DNA of 64,000 nucleotides from Candidatus Iainarchaeum sp. (GTDB lineage: Archaea; Iainarchaeota; Iainarchaeia; Iainarchaeales; JAXPJC01), in the NCBI GenBank assembly GCA_016187745.1, contig JACPJC010000007.1, positions 1 through 64,000 on the forward strand, given 5' to 3'. The notes beneath the pieces were generated by a model. That model searched no databases and was not told the origin of the DNA. It worked only from the letters and a program-made list of their open reading frames with translations. Made by a program: the position numbers and the translations under genes. Positions 42,601 through 51,361 of this stretch are shown one piece after another; position 1 is the stretch's first letter, and each line of letters starts with the position of its first letter.

Positions 42601-45600
42601 TCCTTGTTTATGCACAGGTCCAAATCCACTTTCGGGTCCCCGAAAATATCCTCCTGCGGCAGCGCCCCTGCGGCAAGCCACAGGTCTTCAAGGACAACAT
42701 TGAATGGGATGCGCTCGCGCGTCCCATAGCGGGTTATGAACTCAACGCTCATTGTTGCGCGGCTTTCCACGGTGTAGTAGCCGGCAGTAAGCGCATAGCG
42801 CAGATTCCCTATCTGCTGTATCGGGTTTGTGGATGTGAGATTTGCGCCTCCTCCCCTGTACTGCACGTCCTTTATTATTTCAAACTGCAGTATTTCCCTT
42901 GTATGGTCCCCTGCGCCTTCAGTGTAGATCGCAGTAACGCTTACTTCCTTTGCAAGCCTCAATTGCTCCGGAGCGGGCGTTTTTCCCGGCTCGGCGCTTA
43001 TCGGAGGGGTTGTATACATTGAGCCCTCGCTTATTTTTATTGAATCGGCACTGTAAATGAGCCTTACCCCTGAATCATAGCAATCATTGAATACTTTCCC
43101 GGAAACGGGCTTTCCAATGAAGCTATTGAACTTGAATTTCTTCTTGTCAAGCTGGACGCAATCAAACCATGTCTTTGTGAATATGTTGCTCACACTGACC
43201 ATTAGCGTTGTTATTGTCGTGCTTGCATCCTTTGAATCCTTTACGCGCGCTTTCACATCAATCGGATAGTTCCCTACCATGTAAGCCGCCTGCACCTCGC
43301 TCTCAAGCTCCTCTCCCGCGGAAAGCGCAGTTGTTGCCTTATCAACAATGAGCGCAGGGTCTGAGGAAAGCGAAATTTCAACAGCGCTTGAGCAGTTATT
43401 GCGCACCGTAAAGGAAGTTTTGCCGCAGTTGAAGCTTGAGCCATAAGCGCCAATGCCGCCGCCAATTCCGCCATAGCCGCCTGTTCCATAATCGCTTCCG
43501 TAGAACGGCTGCTGGTAATTTGAAGAGGGATAATTGTTTGCATAAAGTTGATCGTAATTTCCAAGCCAGGGCTGCTGGTTCGGTGTGTAGCCCCACTGCT
43601 GATAGGGATTATAATTTGCTCCGGAAAAGCCGCCCATGCCGCTGAATCCAGGCCCGCCGCCACTGCCTCCAAAGCCACCGCCAAATCCAAAGTTTCCATA
43701 ATTTCCATAGCCCATATTGTACGGGCAGCTTTCAATTGCAAGCGCAGCGCTCTGTATTACTTCCACGCACTCCTGGAGGTCATTTACCTTTGCATTAACT
43801 TTCAGCTGCGTTGAAATTTCCTCATCCCCGCGCGTGGTTTTGTTTATTGCCTTGAAAATTATATTGTAAGTGGCTTCGCCGCTTGTAACGTCCTCAGGCT
43901 CAAATTCTAATTTGATGGTTGCGCTTGCCCCTGCCTCAATTAAGGGCGCAATTTCAGCATATGTGTTTGTAAGCGAAACATCGCTTGAATCCTCAATGTC
44001 AGAGGAAATTTCAAATGTGCCCAAAGCGTTGTCATTCGCCTGCGTCATTTTTACGGAGAGCTCGCGCAATACTATTCCCTCGCCTCCAACCTCGCAGTTG
44101 TTCTGCAGGGCAATGCTCAGCGTCTTGCTCCCTGTTGATGCGAACAAATCCCATGTGCCCGGGTTTATTGTGAGGCATGAGGAATCATCCGCTTCCGCCC
44201 CGAAGCCGATTGTAATATTTACAGGAACAGAAATGCGCCATGTTGCGCTCGCATCAGTGCTTTCAAGGCTTATGTCTATGCTTGCGGAAAGCTTTGTTAT
44301 CTCATCAACGCGCTTCCCCTCATCAGTCAGGTCAAGTATTATCCCTATATTGAAATCCTCCCCTTTCGGAAGGGCACTGTCCTCGTATGTGTCAGCGAAA
44401 GTTATTGTTGCAAGCCCGTCCAAATCGCCGGAAGCGCTTATTGAGGAAATCATCAGCGGGAGTTCGGTTATGTTGTTGAGGAGCAGTTCCACATCCTTTC
44501 TATCCGAACCGGCAATTGTAAGGGTCTCATTTATTTTTTCAGGGCTTATTTCAAGTATGTCCTCGCTCACGCCCATTGAAAGCGAATTCTGCTTGTAGTT
44601 GGATTTTTCCGCGCGGAATTCAAGGGAAGTTCCCGAACTTACCGAAGCAAGGGCATATGCGAATATTCCATTGAAATCAGTTGTTCCTGAAGCTAGCGTT
44701 GTTCCGTTCTTGAGTATTGTTACAACAGCATCAGCAAGCGCGCTCCCATCATTGGAATCAGTTACCCTTATGAGCAAATTATTCTGCACAAATGGAACAA
44801 TAATTTTCGGCAGCACTTCAACGCTCAGCGCTTTTGCGCCGGCAATATTTATGGAGATTGATTTCTGCATCACCTTCTCATTCCCTGAAATGAGCTCCAT
44901 TCTCAGCAAAGTGCTTCCCTCCTTTGCGGTCCTGAAGCCGAGGTTGCCATAGAACTTGCTGTTTGTTGCGGCATCCCCCACATCAATTTCAAGCGAGGCC
45001 CCCGTAAGCGTTCCGGGTATTTTAGCCCCTGTAACGGTCGTAATCTCATATCCCGAAAACCCAAGGCTGCCTGTCTCATTGTAAATTTTGAGTTTGGAAC
45101 TTGCGAATGTTGTTGAAGCTTTGCTTGTTATTGTGAATATGAGCTTGTAGTCATTTGAAACCTTCGCGGAATAGGAATCCACGATCGAGGTCTGCAGGTT
45201 CCCGGAAGCAATGTCCTCAATTATCAGGCGGTAGCAGAAAACATCATCGCACAAATTGCTCGGCCCTATTGACAATGGCAGTGAATTCGTCTGCGCATAG
45301 AGCGCCTGCTTGCTTCCAGAACTTTCGCTGCTCCCTAGCGTTGAGTCCGTCGGGAATCTCACATATGCGCCCTTCTTCCCCCAGCCCCTGTACTGCAGTT
45401 CAGTAAGGGTTCCGATTGCAATTCCATCTTTTACAATTATTTCGGCTTCCGCATCGTAAATCCCGTCAGAGGCGTTCTTCCACACGATGTTTGACCATTT
45501 CGCATTTCCTGTTGTGAGATGCAATGCATCAGTCGCATAATTGTTCGGGGGCGTGTAGGAAGAGCCCTTTGTCATTCCCGAAGTTGAGGCGTAAATATTG

Positions 45601-47588
45601 CGCAGGTATATGGGATCCTTTTCCATTATCAGCGCGTCATCGCTCCCCGCCCTTATGTGCATTCCCGCCTCATCAAAGCTTGAATTTGCAGGAATCAGCA
45701 ATTGCAGCTTTGCGATGTATTTCTGCCCCGGGCTTAACGAATCCGCAATTTCCAGATCCTCAGTTGCGAAAATCCCAAGGACTTTCACTTCAAGCTTTGC
45801 AATGTCCTTTGCGAGCGCAATCTCAATATTCTGCGTGACATCCCTTATTGGCAGATATGCGATTGTCGTGTGCTTCAGGTAGCCTGAAGCGCTTGCAACA
45901 AAGTATATCTTCCTGTCAATCCTCTCATCAATTGCCTTTGTCCCCTGCAAATTTGTTGTGTTCTCCGAAAGCCTTGCGTTTGTGTATGCGTTGTATACCT
46001 CAACCTTTGCTGCGGCAAGCGGCTTCTGCTCGTTGTCAAGGACGCTTACATTGAATGTTCCGCTTCCAATTGCAAGCCTTACAACGACTGAATTTTCCTC
46101 CCTTGCTATTACCGCAGTAACATCGCTTACCGCGGAGCCAAACCCTGTTTTCAGTACTTCCGCATAGTAATTGCCGGGCTCAAGCCTCTCAAATGCCACT
46201 TCCCCGTTTATGCCTGTCGAAAGCTCGCTTCCCACAATTGAATCATCCGAAGCCCTGTGCAGCCTTACCTTCACATCTTCCACAGGGAGCGCAAACTCAT
46301 CAACAACTTTCACTTTCAGCGAGTTTGCATTTGCAGAGGTTGCAGGCGCAAGCAGCACATCAACAAAAGCAGCGGACTTCTGCACTTGTGTGAGGGTTTT
46401 GAGCATATATGCGGGATGGTCTATGACAATATCATATAGAACATTCTCTGCAACATTGAATTCAACCTTCCCGTCAATTGCGCTCGGCCTGCCTGCAAGC
46501 TCTGTTCCGTCCTTTATCAGTTTTACAGTTGCGTTTGAAACAGGCGCGTTTGTGCTTGCGTCCTTCAGCAGTAGCATTATTTTCCCGACAGCCTTTGTGA
46601 AGAGCGCAATGCTCTTCTGCAGTACCGCATCAGGCAATAACTCATTTATTTCTGCCCTTCCGTCATACTCCGCATATTTTCCCGAAGCGTCATATGTTGC
46701 AAAATAATATTTTCCCGCGGGGATTTCAGAGAATACGGCGCTTCCTGAGGAGCCTGTGATTTTCTTCGCGATCTGCATCCCGCCCTCATCCTTCAGATTA
46801 ACCTCAATTCCCGCAATTGCCTGCTGAAGCTCATTCGCAACATAAACATTTATTGCCCCCTTCCCCCCTGCCTCCTCGCTTAAATACACGTCCACTGTTG
46901 CGCCTGAAGTTCCAAGCTCAATAGCATCCTGCTCGGTTGTAAATCCGTTTTTTGGAGCAGCATACAGAATTCCGCAGTTCTCCGGAATTCCGCTGAGCTC
47001 AATTACCCCGTTGCTGGTTGTTTTTGTTTCGCTGTATTCCGAAGCAGCGCTGCAGGAGAATTCAACCGCCACTTCCTTCTTCACAAGCTCTGTTGTTCCC
47101 TTCTCAAGCAGCTGTATTGTCCTTGAAAGCGTTTTGCGCAATAATTCAAGCACCAATGGAAGCGATTCGCTCCCGCTTTTTGCTGTAAACCTCATCGCCT
47201 TGTCCTTGTAGCCGGATTTTGTTATTTTTATCCCGACTTCCTGCCCTATTGGAAGTTTTGCAAGGAACTTTCCCTCATCAGTTGTATTTCCGGTTTGCAC
47301 TATCCCATTGGGGAGCGTAATTATCACATCGGCATTTGCAATTGCCCCCGCATCAGAAGAAACGCTGAGCATTATGCTTGAAGTGCCAGGCGCAATAATA
47401 CCATAAGCAATAAATCCAATTCCCGCAATTAGTGCAATCAAAACAACCAGCGCAATCGGAAAAGTAGGAATTCCCCTGTCCTCAAACGCATCAACAAGCG
47501 AATAAATTGGAAGCCCATGCGCATCTACCCAGTCAAGGAACCTGTAATATCCGTCCTCCGCCTTGAAATATATGTCCTTCAGAGCCAT
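39663..47588 (-). CDS. Giant surface protein C (2641 aa) with Gly/Tyr/Gln-rich insert
   Basis: Residues 1-43 are cytoplasmic with 'FKAEDGYYRFLDWVDAHGLP', and 44-65 form one anchor. Then come PEGA/carboxypeptidase-regulatory-like domains with a Cys pair ('FSCSAASE' / 'PENCGILYA'), and the core module 'MHIRAGSDDALIMEKD' near 644 with 'LCDDVFCYR' near 781. Residues about 1286-1386 form a low-complexity insert ('GNYGNFGFGGGFGGSGGGPG' and later Tyr/Gln/Asn/Pro-rich runs) between conserved Cys residues. 'VCDATQFSIALNKKAGEI' lies near 1868, 'LMRDGYSPDFKADFKEFATK' later, 'FFYMPIDGEVG' follows, and the C-terminus is 'SADIFWNPD'. An ATTATATATAAT promoter is about 25 nt upstream. It is likely a long extracellular fibre or adhesin; the role is inferred. 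Confidence 0.85.
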   Translation of the reverse strand: MALKDIYFKAEDGYYRFLDWVDAHGLPIYSLVDAFEDRGIPTFPIALVVLIALIAGIGFIAYGIIAPGTSSIMLSVSSDAGAIANADVIITLPNGIVQTGNTTDEGKFLAKLPIGQEVGIKITKSGYKDKAMRFTAKSGSESLPLVLELLRKTLSRTIQLLEKGTTELVKKEVAVEFSCSAASEYSETKTTSNGVIELSGIPENCGILYAAPKNGFTTEQDAIELGTSGATVDVYLSEEAGGKGAINVYVANELQQAIAGIEVNLKDEGGMQIAKKITGSSGSAVFSEIPAGKYYFATYDASGKYAEYDGRAEINELLPDAVLQKSIALFTKAVGKIMLLLKDASTNAPVSNATVKLIKDGTELAGRPSAIDGKVEFNVAENVLYDIVIDHPAYMLKTLTQVQKSAAFVDVLLAPATSANANSLKVKVVDEFALPVEDVKVRLHRASDDSIVGSELSTGINGEVAFERLEPGNYYAEVLKTGFGSAVSDVTAVIAREENSVVVRLAIGSGTFNVSVLDNEQKPLAAAKVEVYNAYTNARLSENTTNLQGTKAIDERIDRKIYFVASASGYLKHTTIAYLPIRDVTQNIEIALAKDIAKLEVKVLGIFATEDLEIADSLSPGQKYIAKLQLLIPANSSFDEAGMHIRAGSDDALIMEKDPIYLRNIYASTSGMTKGSSYTPPNNYATDALHLTTGNAKWSNIVWKNASDGIYDAEAEIIVKDGIAIGTLTELQYRGWGKKGAYVRFPTDSTLGSSESSGSKQALYAQTNSLPLSIGPSNLCDDVFCYRLIIEDIASGNLQTSIVDSYSAKVSNDYKLIFTITSKASTTFASSKLKIYNETGSLGFSGYEITTVTGAKIPGTLTGASLEIDVGDAATNSKFYGNLGFRTAKEGSTLLRMELISGNEKVMQKSISINIAGAKALSVEVLPKIIVPFVQNNLLIRVTDSNDGSALADAVVTILKNGTTLASGTTDFNGIFAYALASVSSGTSLEFRAEKSNYKQNSLSMGVSEDILEISPEKINETLTIAGSDRKDVELLLNNITELPLMISSISASGDLDGLATITFADTYEDSALPKGEDFNIGIILDLTDEGKRVDEITKLSASIDISLESTDASATWRISVPVNITIGFGAEADDSSCLTINPGTWDLFASTGSKTLSIALQNNCEVGGEGIVLRELSVKMTQANDNALGTFEISSDIEDSSDVSLTNTYAEIAPLIEAGASATIKLEFEPEDVTSGEATYNIIFKAINKTTRGDEEISTQLKVNAKVNDLQECVEVIQSAALAIESCPYNMGYGNYGNFGFGGGFGGSGGGPGFSGMGGFSGANYNPYQQWGYTPNQQPWLGNYDQLYANNYPSSNYQQPFYGSDYGTGGYGGIGGGIGAYGSSFNCGKTSFTVRNNCSSAVEISLSSDPALIVDKATTALSAGEELESEVQAAYMVGNYPIDVKARVKDSKDASTTITTLMVSVSNIFTKTWFDCVQLDKKKFKFNSFIGKPVSGKVFNDCYDSGVRLIYSADSIKISEGSMYTTPPISAEPGKTPAPEQLRLAKEVSVTAIYTEGAGDHTREILQFEIIKDVQYRGGGANLTSTNPIQQIGNLRYALTAGYYTVESRATMSVEFITRYGTRERIPFNVVLEDLWLAAGALPQEDIFGDPKVDLDLCINKDALNLQNIIAGDSDNCISVTDTGLFKEGTILVHPPEGEAPLFGGYLLGYSPADNKNWVMRISPKLCGTSDKIMLERTELLGSRGTRVNFETIQNSHDIRVTVDASALPDGATERFDEKLRITATRPSLGITRRYELPFKLCIKGKNVVSIPIKPAAALKCTSENTGSAAYDQYGFRHLKYSWTWASILKNACDKKEGSGENYTVCDATQFSIALNKKAGEIKKLAEKVNSLYPDNSYEFADKEMIGKPIGDLKDSENFFRFVKEKIYIESLNNKVNSITERYQFFVDSKQGILESPDSKSITNVKLLNAKSESINAGLGTTGVKALSAYGNPAELPAPKNMSDVVVEINIKGLTDSDRPILEELGAERNSVTGKWLMTYEDFYVFYGKIYDAIKNADKIDGTIYANDCGKETNVNYKFCVISQLDPNSDLDSAIWDQAKKDYAGRKFLWITVQKPIDWAAWQKDSATHTFISKEWLVNIYSPLKGALKFVAGIRHKPILTKPQIEAILKNGMENDDFVTFLSGAGYAGYYPPPDAAADGKYFHTENVEFKSYLMRDGYSPDFKADFKEFATKKGFLSSLVGDFTTWNLLNGSGGELVVDKPALYDVKIKYVFADPNVPAITADAPLITVSVDTSKPESSKFGEKMQNNLFFYMPIDGEVGLEKEKDKEGKDTDKDILNRDGYGTTWATAEPTVLAACNEDCEKKGKTAPESTSSSLLGVVESIRALPSGTTKGAEHFKLVQNKSYSSMRNGVVLSIDRDNDKFTYSPSVAVKINLAIFKNDLSRGAGIFYELSSGTAIAALVETPKEGLEGVISIPEREPIFNWVVAAAGMDFGGNPLAKGAAINEIYSSQGALCAGTSMSHALLWSKATMQGEIDLKTVAYLPAKYAYSLQIFCGADITDIGGTLIDWAKEAGTKEIALNTGLGTEELAKFNPLAIPEKISSGELCINTTANSADIFWNPDKGTGSAVEAAGHTDHTS

Positions 47589-47704
47589 CTAATCACTCAA
47601 TAATTATATATAATGAATATCCGCCTTTATTTACTTTGCGTTTGCCGGTTTTAGCAGTTCCGCGCCGTTTCTATTATTCATTTAATGTTTATATATTTAT
47701 TCAT

Positions 47705-48916
47705 TCAGGATAGCAGCCATTTCCAGACAGGCTTTACAATTATGTGCCTGTTTTTAATCTCCAGCCTGTCTTCCTGGTTGTTTGTGAGTATAAGCCCCTC
47801 CCTGAGATTGAATTTTTCGAGCGCTTCAAGCAGGCCATTTATTTCCCTTTCCTTATTGTCTTCATCAAGCCCCCAGCATACTTGGATTGCCCTTGTTATT
47901 TTTTCCCTTTCCTTTACAAGAAAGTCACATTCATTCTTTTCCCTGAAATAAAAAATTTGCTGGTTTTTTCTCCTCAACCCAAGGAAAACAGCATTTTCAA
48001 GCATCCTTCCATTATCTGAAGAAAAGGAAGCCGAATTTACGCTTGCCAGCCCGTTGTCTATTGCATATATCTTTTTCAGGCTAACCAGCTGCTTTTTCAG
48101 CGAATAATCAAACTTCGGGAGCGCAAACAGCAGATAGCAGTCCTCAAGATATGAAATGAATGCAATTGCGCTGTTTGTGGAGCCGAGCGAAAATAGCTTT
48201 TTTATGCCGTTATATGAGAATTCCTTCCCAATGTTTGTAAGCAGAAATACCGCAATCCGTTTGACTGTTTTCAGGTTTCTCAGCCCATATCTCACTACAA
48301 CATCCCTCGCAATAACATCGTTCAGCAATTCCTGGAGTATTTCAGCCTTTTCGCTTTTCAGGTATTCAGGGAAGCCGCCCTTGCAGAGGTAATCCTCAAA
48401 TGCGGCATGGCTCGGCTTCCTGCCCTTTAGCGTGAGGAATTCAGCAAATGAGAAAGGGAAAAGCTCATAGCGCAAATGCCTCCCTGTAAGCCTTGTCCCA
48501 AGCTCTCTGCTCAGAAGAGAGGCATTTGAGCCGGTAATTACAAAGTGCTTTTTATTGTCCAGCATTGTCCGCACAAAAAGCTCCCATTTCTGGACATTCT
48601 GGATTTCATCAAAAAAATAATAATCGCTCCTGCCAAACTCCTCCAAAAACACATCATTGAGCTTCTGGAAATCCGAAACTTCAAAGCCAGCCGCCCTCGG
48701 GTCCTCAAAATTGAAATAATAAAAACCATTTGTTTTTTTTATCAGCTGGCGGAGCAGGGTGCTCTTTCCGCAGCGCCTTATGCCTGAGAGAATCATTGCA
48801 AAAGGCAGCTTCAGGTCAAGCTCCCTGTTTTTCTCCCGCACTATCCCATAATCAGCACCAGAAAGCGAATCACGCTGGGAGCGCACAATGCCCCTCAAAG
48901 TTTCCTTAAGCAGCAT
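47705..48916 (-). CDS. AAA ATPase with DUF4143 C-terminal domain
   Basis: The 403-aa protein has an AAA_14-type ATPase domain with Walker A 'LSGIRRCGKSTLLRQLI' (residues about 43-59), Walker B 'YYFFDEIQNVQKWE' (about 98-111), sensor 'FVITGSNASLLSRELGTRLT' and 'LFPFSFAEFL'. A DUF4143 nuclease-like/winged region follows: 'YCDFLV' is replaced by 'NECDFLVKEREKITRAIQVC', a PD-(D/E)XK-like segment with D and K. This family is abundant, patchily distributed and often mobile; its cellular role is poorly known. Tandem palindromes precede its TATA box (48952-48993). Confidence 0.88.
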   Translation of the reverse strand: MLLKETLRGIVRSQRDSLSGADYGIVREKNRELDLKLPFAMILSGIRRCGKSTLLRQLIKKTNGFYYFNFEDPRAAGFEVSDFQKLNDVFLEEFGRSDYYFFDEIQNVQKWELFVRTMLDNKKHFVITGSNASLLSRELGTRLTGRHLRYELFPFSFAEFLTLKGRKPSHAAFEDYLCKGGFPEYLKSEKAEILQELLNDVIARDVVVRYGLRNLKTVKRIAVFLLTNIGKEFSYNGIKKLFSLGSTNSAIAFISYLEDCYLLFALPKFDYSLKKQLVSLKKIYAIDNGLASVNSASFSSDNGRMLENAVFLGLRRKNQQIFYFREKNECDFLVKEREKITRAIQVCWGLDEDNKEREINGLLEALEKFNLREGLILTNNQEDRLEIKNRHIIVKPVWKWLLS

Positions 48917-48951
48917 AATAATATCCTTATCCGCATGGTTTTTTAAATGTT

Positions 48952-48993
48952 TTCATTACTAATGCACACTTTTGTTCATTACTAATGCACACT
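48952..48993. promoter_or_regulatory. Tandem 19-bp repeats with palindromic cores upstream of the AAA/DUF4143 gene
   Basis: TTCATTACTAATGCACACT occurs at 48952-48970 and again at 48975-48993, a 23-nt period. The core CATTACTAATG is a palindrome with one central base. The repeats lie just upstream of an ATTTAAAA box (about 48939-48946), itself about 25 nt before the ATPase start. They look like paired operator or recruitment sites on one DNA face. Confidence 0.6.
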
Positions 48994-49017
48994 ATAGGAT
49001 ACAACTCGGATACGCTC

Positions 49018-50655
49018 CTATTCAGGATAGCAGCCCCCCGGGCCAATAGCTGGCTCGGCCGTTATATCCGTCCTTGAATAGCAAGTCCATTCGCTTAAAT
49101 CAACTGCTGCAAGTTCTTCCGGTGCATTAGAAAGCGCGCACGTTGGGGGAGCCGCATTAGCGCTCTTGAATTTTGCTGAGAAAGGGGTGTATGCATAATC
49201 CGCAAGCCTTATCCTGAATTCCGCGCCCATTGCCTTATTGACCTTGTAGTGCTCATTGTTCTCCCTGAAGCGCAGCTGCATTTCAACCGCGCTCACTTCG
49301 CTGCAGTAGGAAGTGCTTCCAGGATTTGCAGGAATCCCGCTGTCCCCCCCGCCGGTTTCAGGCCCCCTTGCAATTACCTTCCCGTCGGACAGATAAAAGC
49401 CGGTTCCCCCGCGCATAGCAGAGCACGGGGAATATGAATGTCCTGAATCCCCAGAACCCTCGCTTCCGCCATCATCCTGTATTATTATTTTTGAAGGCCT
49501 TGCCTGTGTAGTGGCTGAAAACAGCTCTGCAATGTCGCATGCGCTTGCTCCGCTTCCAACAAGCTCCAGCCCATCCCACTGCCTTTCAGCGCCGATAGAA
49601 TTTTTTGCAATCCCGCATATCCTTTCCTGCGCAAGCGCCTTCAGTGCGTCATTTGCGGCCTCTCCAATGCCCGAGGCATCATATGCATCAGGGTTCTGCA
49701 TCAGATTGCTAATGCCCGCGCTTCTTGACCAGCTGCCCGGGGAAAATTCGACCCTGTAATCCCCGCCCCTGTTGTCCCCCGGGCAATATTTGTCTGTATC
49801 TCCGATTGCCGAATTCGCAGAATCATAGGGGTCCTCCCTCGGAGCGCAGCTCTTTGCATCGCACATCCCGAGGCGCATTTCCTCAATCTCATTATGGACC
49901 CCCGCGGAAAACAGCCCGCCATCATTTGCAGCAAATGCAATGCTCCTTGCAATTGCAATCGCCTTGAACAATCTCAAGGGGACGAAAATCCTGAATTTTC
50001 CCTTGGGAAGGACTGGCTCCTTTATTCTCCTTCCCGTGTTCTCATTGAAAACAAGAATCTGGGGAAGCATCTCGTAATCCGGCTCTTCCAGCGACTTTAT
50101 GTCAAGCACAACATAGAAGGTTCCGGGGTTGCATTCATCAGGATTGCCATCAGGGCAGCCCACAACCTGTAAAAATTCACTCGCCCCCACGCTATTGTCA
50201 ATCGCCTTCTGCAAAGCGCCAACCATCTCAACCTCTGAACCGACAATCACAACATTATAGCTGCCGAAGCTTTTGCCTGTCGTGCCGGTGCCAAGAAGGC
50301 TTGAGATTACCTTTGCCGTGTATCTGGCAAACGCGCCCCCGCCGCTGAATTTTGAACTTGCAAAATCATTCTGCAGCTCCTGCCATGTCCTCGCTTCCGG
50401 GCCAAGGATGTAATAATTGCCGGGCTCAAGGAGATAATCGCTTATCTGCCAGCGCATATTGTAATTGAAGACCTGCATCGCATCAGCCCTGCTCAGGTCC
50501 GCAATCGCCTGCATTTCCGCCTGCTCCTCAATGCTCCTTATTATGTCAACGGTATTCCTTTCGGTCTGCATCATGTTCTGCGCAAGGAGGAGCGCAAGCA
50601 CTATAAGCACGAACGAAACAAGCGCAGTGAATAAGTTGAATGCCCTTTCGCGCAT
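49018..50655 (-). CDS. Large pilin-like secreted/anchored protein
   Basis: The 545-aa protein has a short basic N-terminus 'MRERAFN' and a hydrophobic helix at 8-27 ('LFTALVSFVLIVLALLLAQN'). This runs straight into a long amphipathic helix ('TVDIIRSIEEQAEMQAIADL'), the shape of type IV pilins and pseudopilins, although no clear prepilin-peptidase site is visible. The rest is a large extracytoplasmic domain with about ten cysteines ('CPDGNPDECNPGTFYV', 'LGMCDAKSCAPREDPYD', 'GGCYPE' at the end). It may be a tip or minor pilin for the secretion ATPase at 61081, 10 kb away. That link is inference. Confidence 0.65.
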   Translation of the reverse strand: MRERAFNLFTALVSFVLIVLALLLAQNMMQTERNTVDIIRSIEEQAEMQAIADLSRADAMQVFNYNMRWQISDYLLEPGNYYILGPEARTWQELQNDFASSKFSGGGAFARYTAKVISSLLGTGTTGKSFGSYNVVIVGSEVEMVGALQKAIDNSVGASEFLQVVGCPDGNPDECNPGTFYVVLDIKSLEEPDYEMLPQILVFNENTGRRIKEPVLPKGKFRIFVPLRLFKAIAIARSIAFAANDGGLFSAGVHNEIEEMRLGMCDAKSCAPREDPYDSANSAIGDTDKYCPGDNRGGDYRVEFSPGSWSRSAGISNLMQNPDAYDASGIGEAANDALKALAQERICGIAKNSIGAERQWDGLELVGSGASACDIAELFSATTQARPSKIIIQDDGGSEGSGDSGHSYSPCSAMRGGTGFYLSDGKVIARGPETGGGDSGIPANPGSTSYCSEVSAVEMQLRFRENNEHYKVNKAMGAEFRIRLADYAYTPFSAKFKSANAAPPTCALSNAPEELAAVDLSEWTCYSRTDITAEPAIGPGGCYPE

Positions 50656-50723
50656 GAGAATCAGGACTAATAATAATTAATGGGATATATATGCGTTATG
50701 CCAAGCCTTATTGTGCCATACGG

Positions 50724-51002
50724 CTACTTATATGCGTCATCATGATGTTTGAATTTGTCAAAAAGAATATATCCTTCTTTCTTGGAAACCTTAAATAGAA
50801 GAACAAAACTCTTGGCTATATGCGCACGCTTGTAATCAGCCAGACTATGGCGAAGATTTTTGTAATGTTCTATGGTCCGTTCATCAGAGCTGATTATCTG
50901 CTTGATTTTCTTATTTAATATTCCAAGAGTTTTTTTGTCCTTCTTTTCAAGTATCCTGATTGTCGCCTTTAGTTCATCTGACAGGTCAAATGAAAAAGTC
51001 AT
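50724..51002 (-). CDS. relE: RelE/ParE-superfamily toxin
   Basis: The 92-aa protein has the archaeal RelE layout: N-terminal 'FDLSDELKATIRILEKKDKK' helix pair, then 'HYKNLRHSLADYKRAHIAKS' with basic residues in the catalytic face, and strands 'FVLLFKVSKKEGYILFDKFK' ending 'HHDDAYK'. RelE toxins cut ribosome-bound mRNA. It begins 1 nt after the stop of the antitoxin gene, so the two are coupled. Controlled by the operator at 51280-51316. Confidence 0.85.
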   Translation of the reverse strand: MTFSFDLSDELKATIRILEKKDKKTLGILNKKIKQIISSDERTIEHYKNLRHSLADYKRAHIAKSFVLLFKVSKKEGYILFDKFKHHDDAYK

Positions 51003-51281
51003 TCATTCGCCCCTGCATAGCCTGTCAAGCTCTTCAACACTCATGCTTCTGAATCCATATTTTTTAATATGCCTATCGCAGGATTCAATTACTTCCCTTA
51101 CAACTTCATCCTTTACTTCCTTGTCAATGAATTCATCAACAAAATCACCCCCGTACAGCTCCGCAAACTTGTCCAGCGCCTCGGATTTGTCGCGCAGGCC
51201 GTATTTTTCCTTAATTACCCCAAGCACCCTGTTGGTATAATCCTTGGCCCTCAGGTTCATGGTTACGGTTCTTCCTCTCAT
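51003..51281 (-). CDS. RelB-like antitoxin (DUF2683-type)
   Basis: The 92-aa protein has an N-terminal ribbon-helix-helix-type DNA-binding start ('TVTMNLRAKDYTNRVLGVIK', 'LRDKSEALDKFAELYG') and an acidic helical tail ('EFIDKEVKDEVVREVI') that would wrap the toxin. ATG at 51281 is preceded by a GGAGG Shine-Dalgarno that lies inside the upstream palindrome. An internal ATG at 51260 is an alternative start. It forms a bicistron with the RelE gene. Confidence 0.8.
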   Translation of the reverse strand: MRGRTVTMNLRAKDYTNRVLGVIKEKYGLRDKSEALDKFAELYGGDFVDEFIDKEVKDEVVREVIESCDRHIKKYGFRSMSVEELDRLCRGE

Positions 51282-51316
51282 GTTAGTCCTCCTAACATAG
51301 AATTAGTCCAACTAAT
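51280..51316. promoter_or_regulatory. Paired inverted-repeat operator of the toxin-antitoxin operon
   Basis: ATGTTAG-TCCTC-CTAACAT (51280-51298) and ATTAG-TCCAA-CTAAT (51302-51316) share CTAA/TTAG half-sites, with centres 20 bp apart (two helical turns). The first contains the Shine-Dalgarno and the antitoxin start codon. The second abuts a TTATAAATT box. This fits cooperative autorepression by the antitoxin or the complex. Confidence 0.7.
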
Positions 51317-51361
51317 TTATAAGGATTGCGCCTTACCCGGGCGATTTCCCAGCCATTGCAA

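Noticed and set aside
43430..43730. Tandem DNA repeat or CRISPR-like array in the Gly-rich part of giant C
   Set aside because: The repetition is at the amino-acid composition level only; there are no regularly spaced identical DNA repeats. No CRISPR array was seen anywhere in the window.
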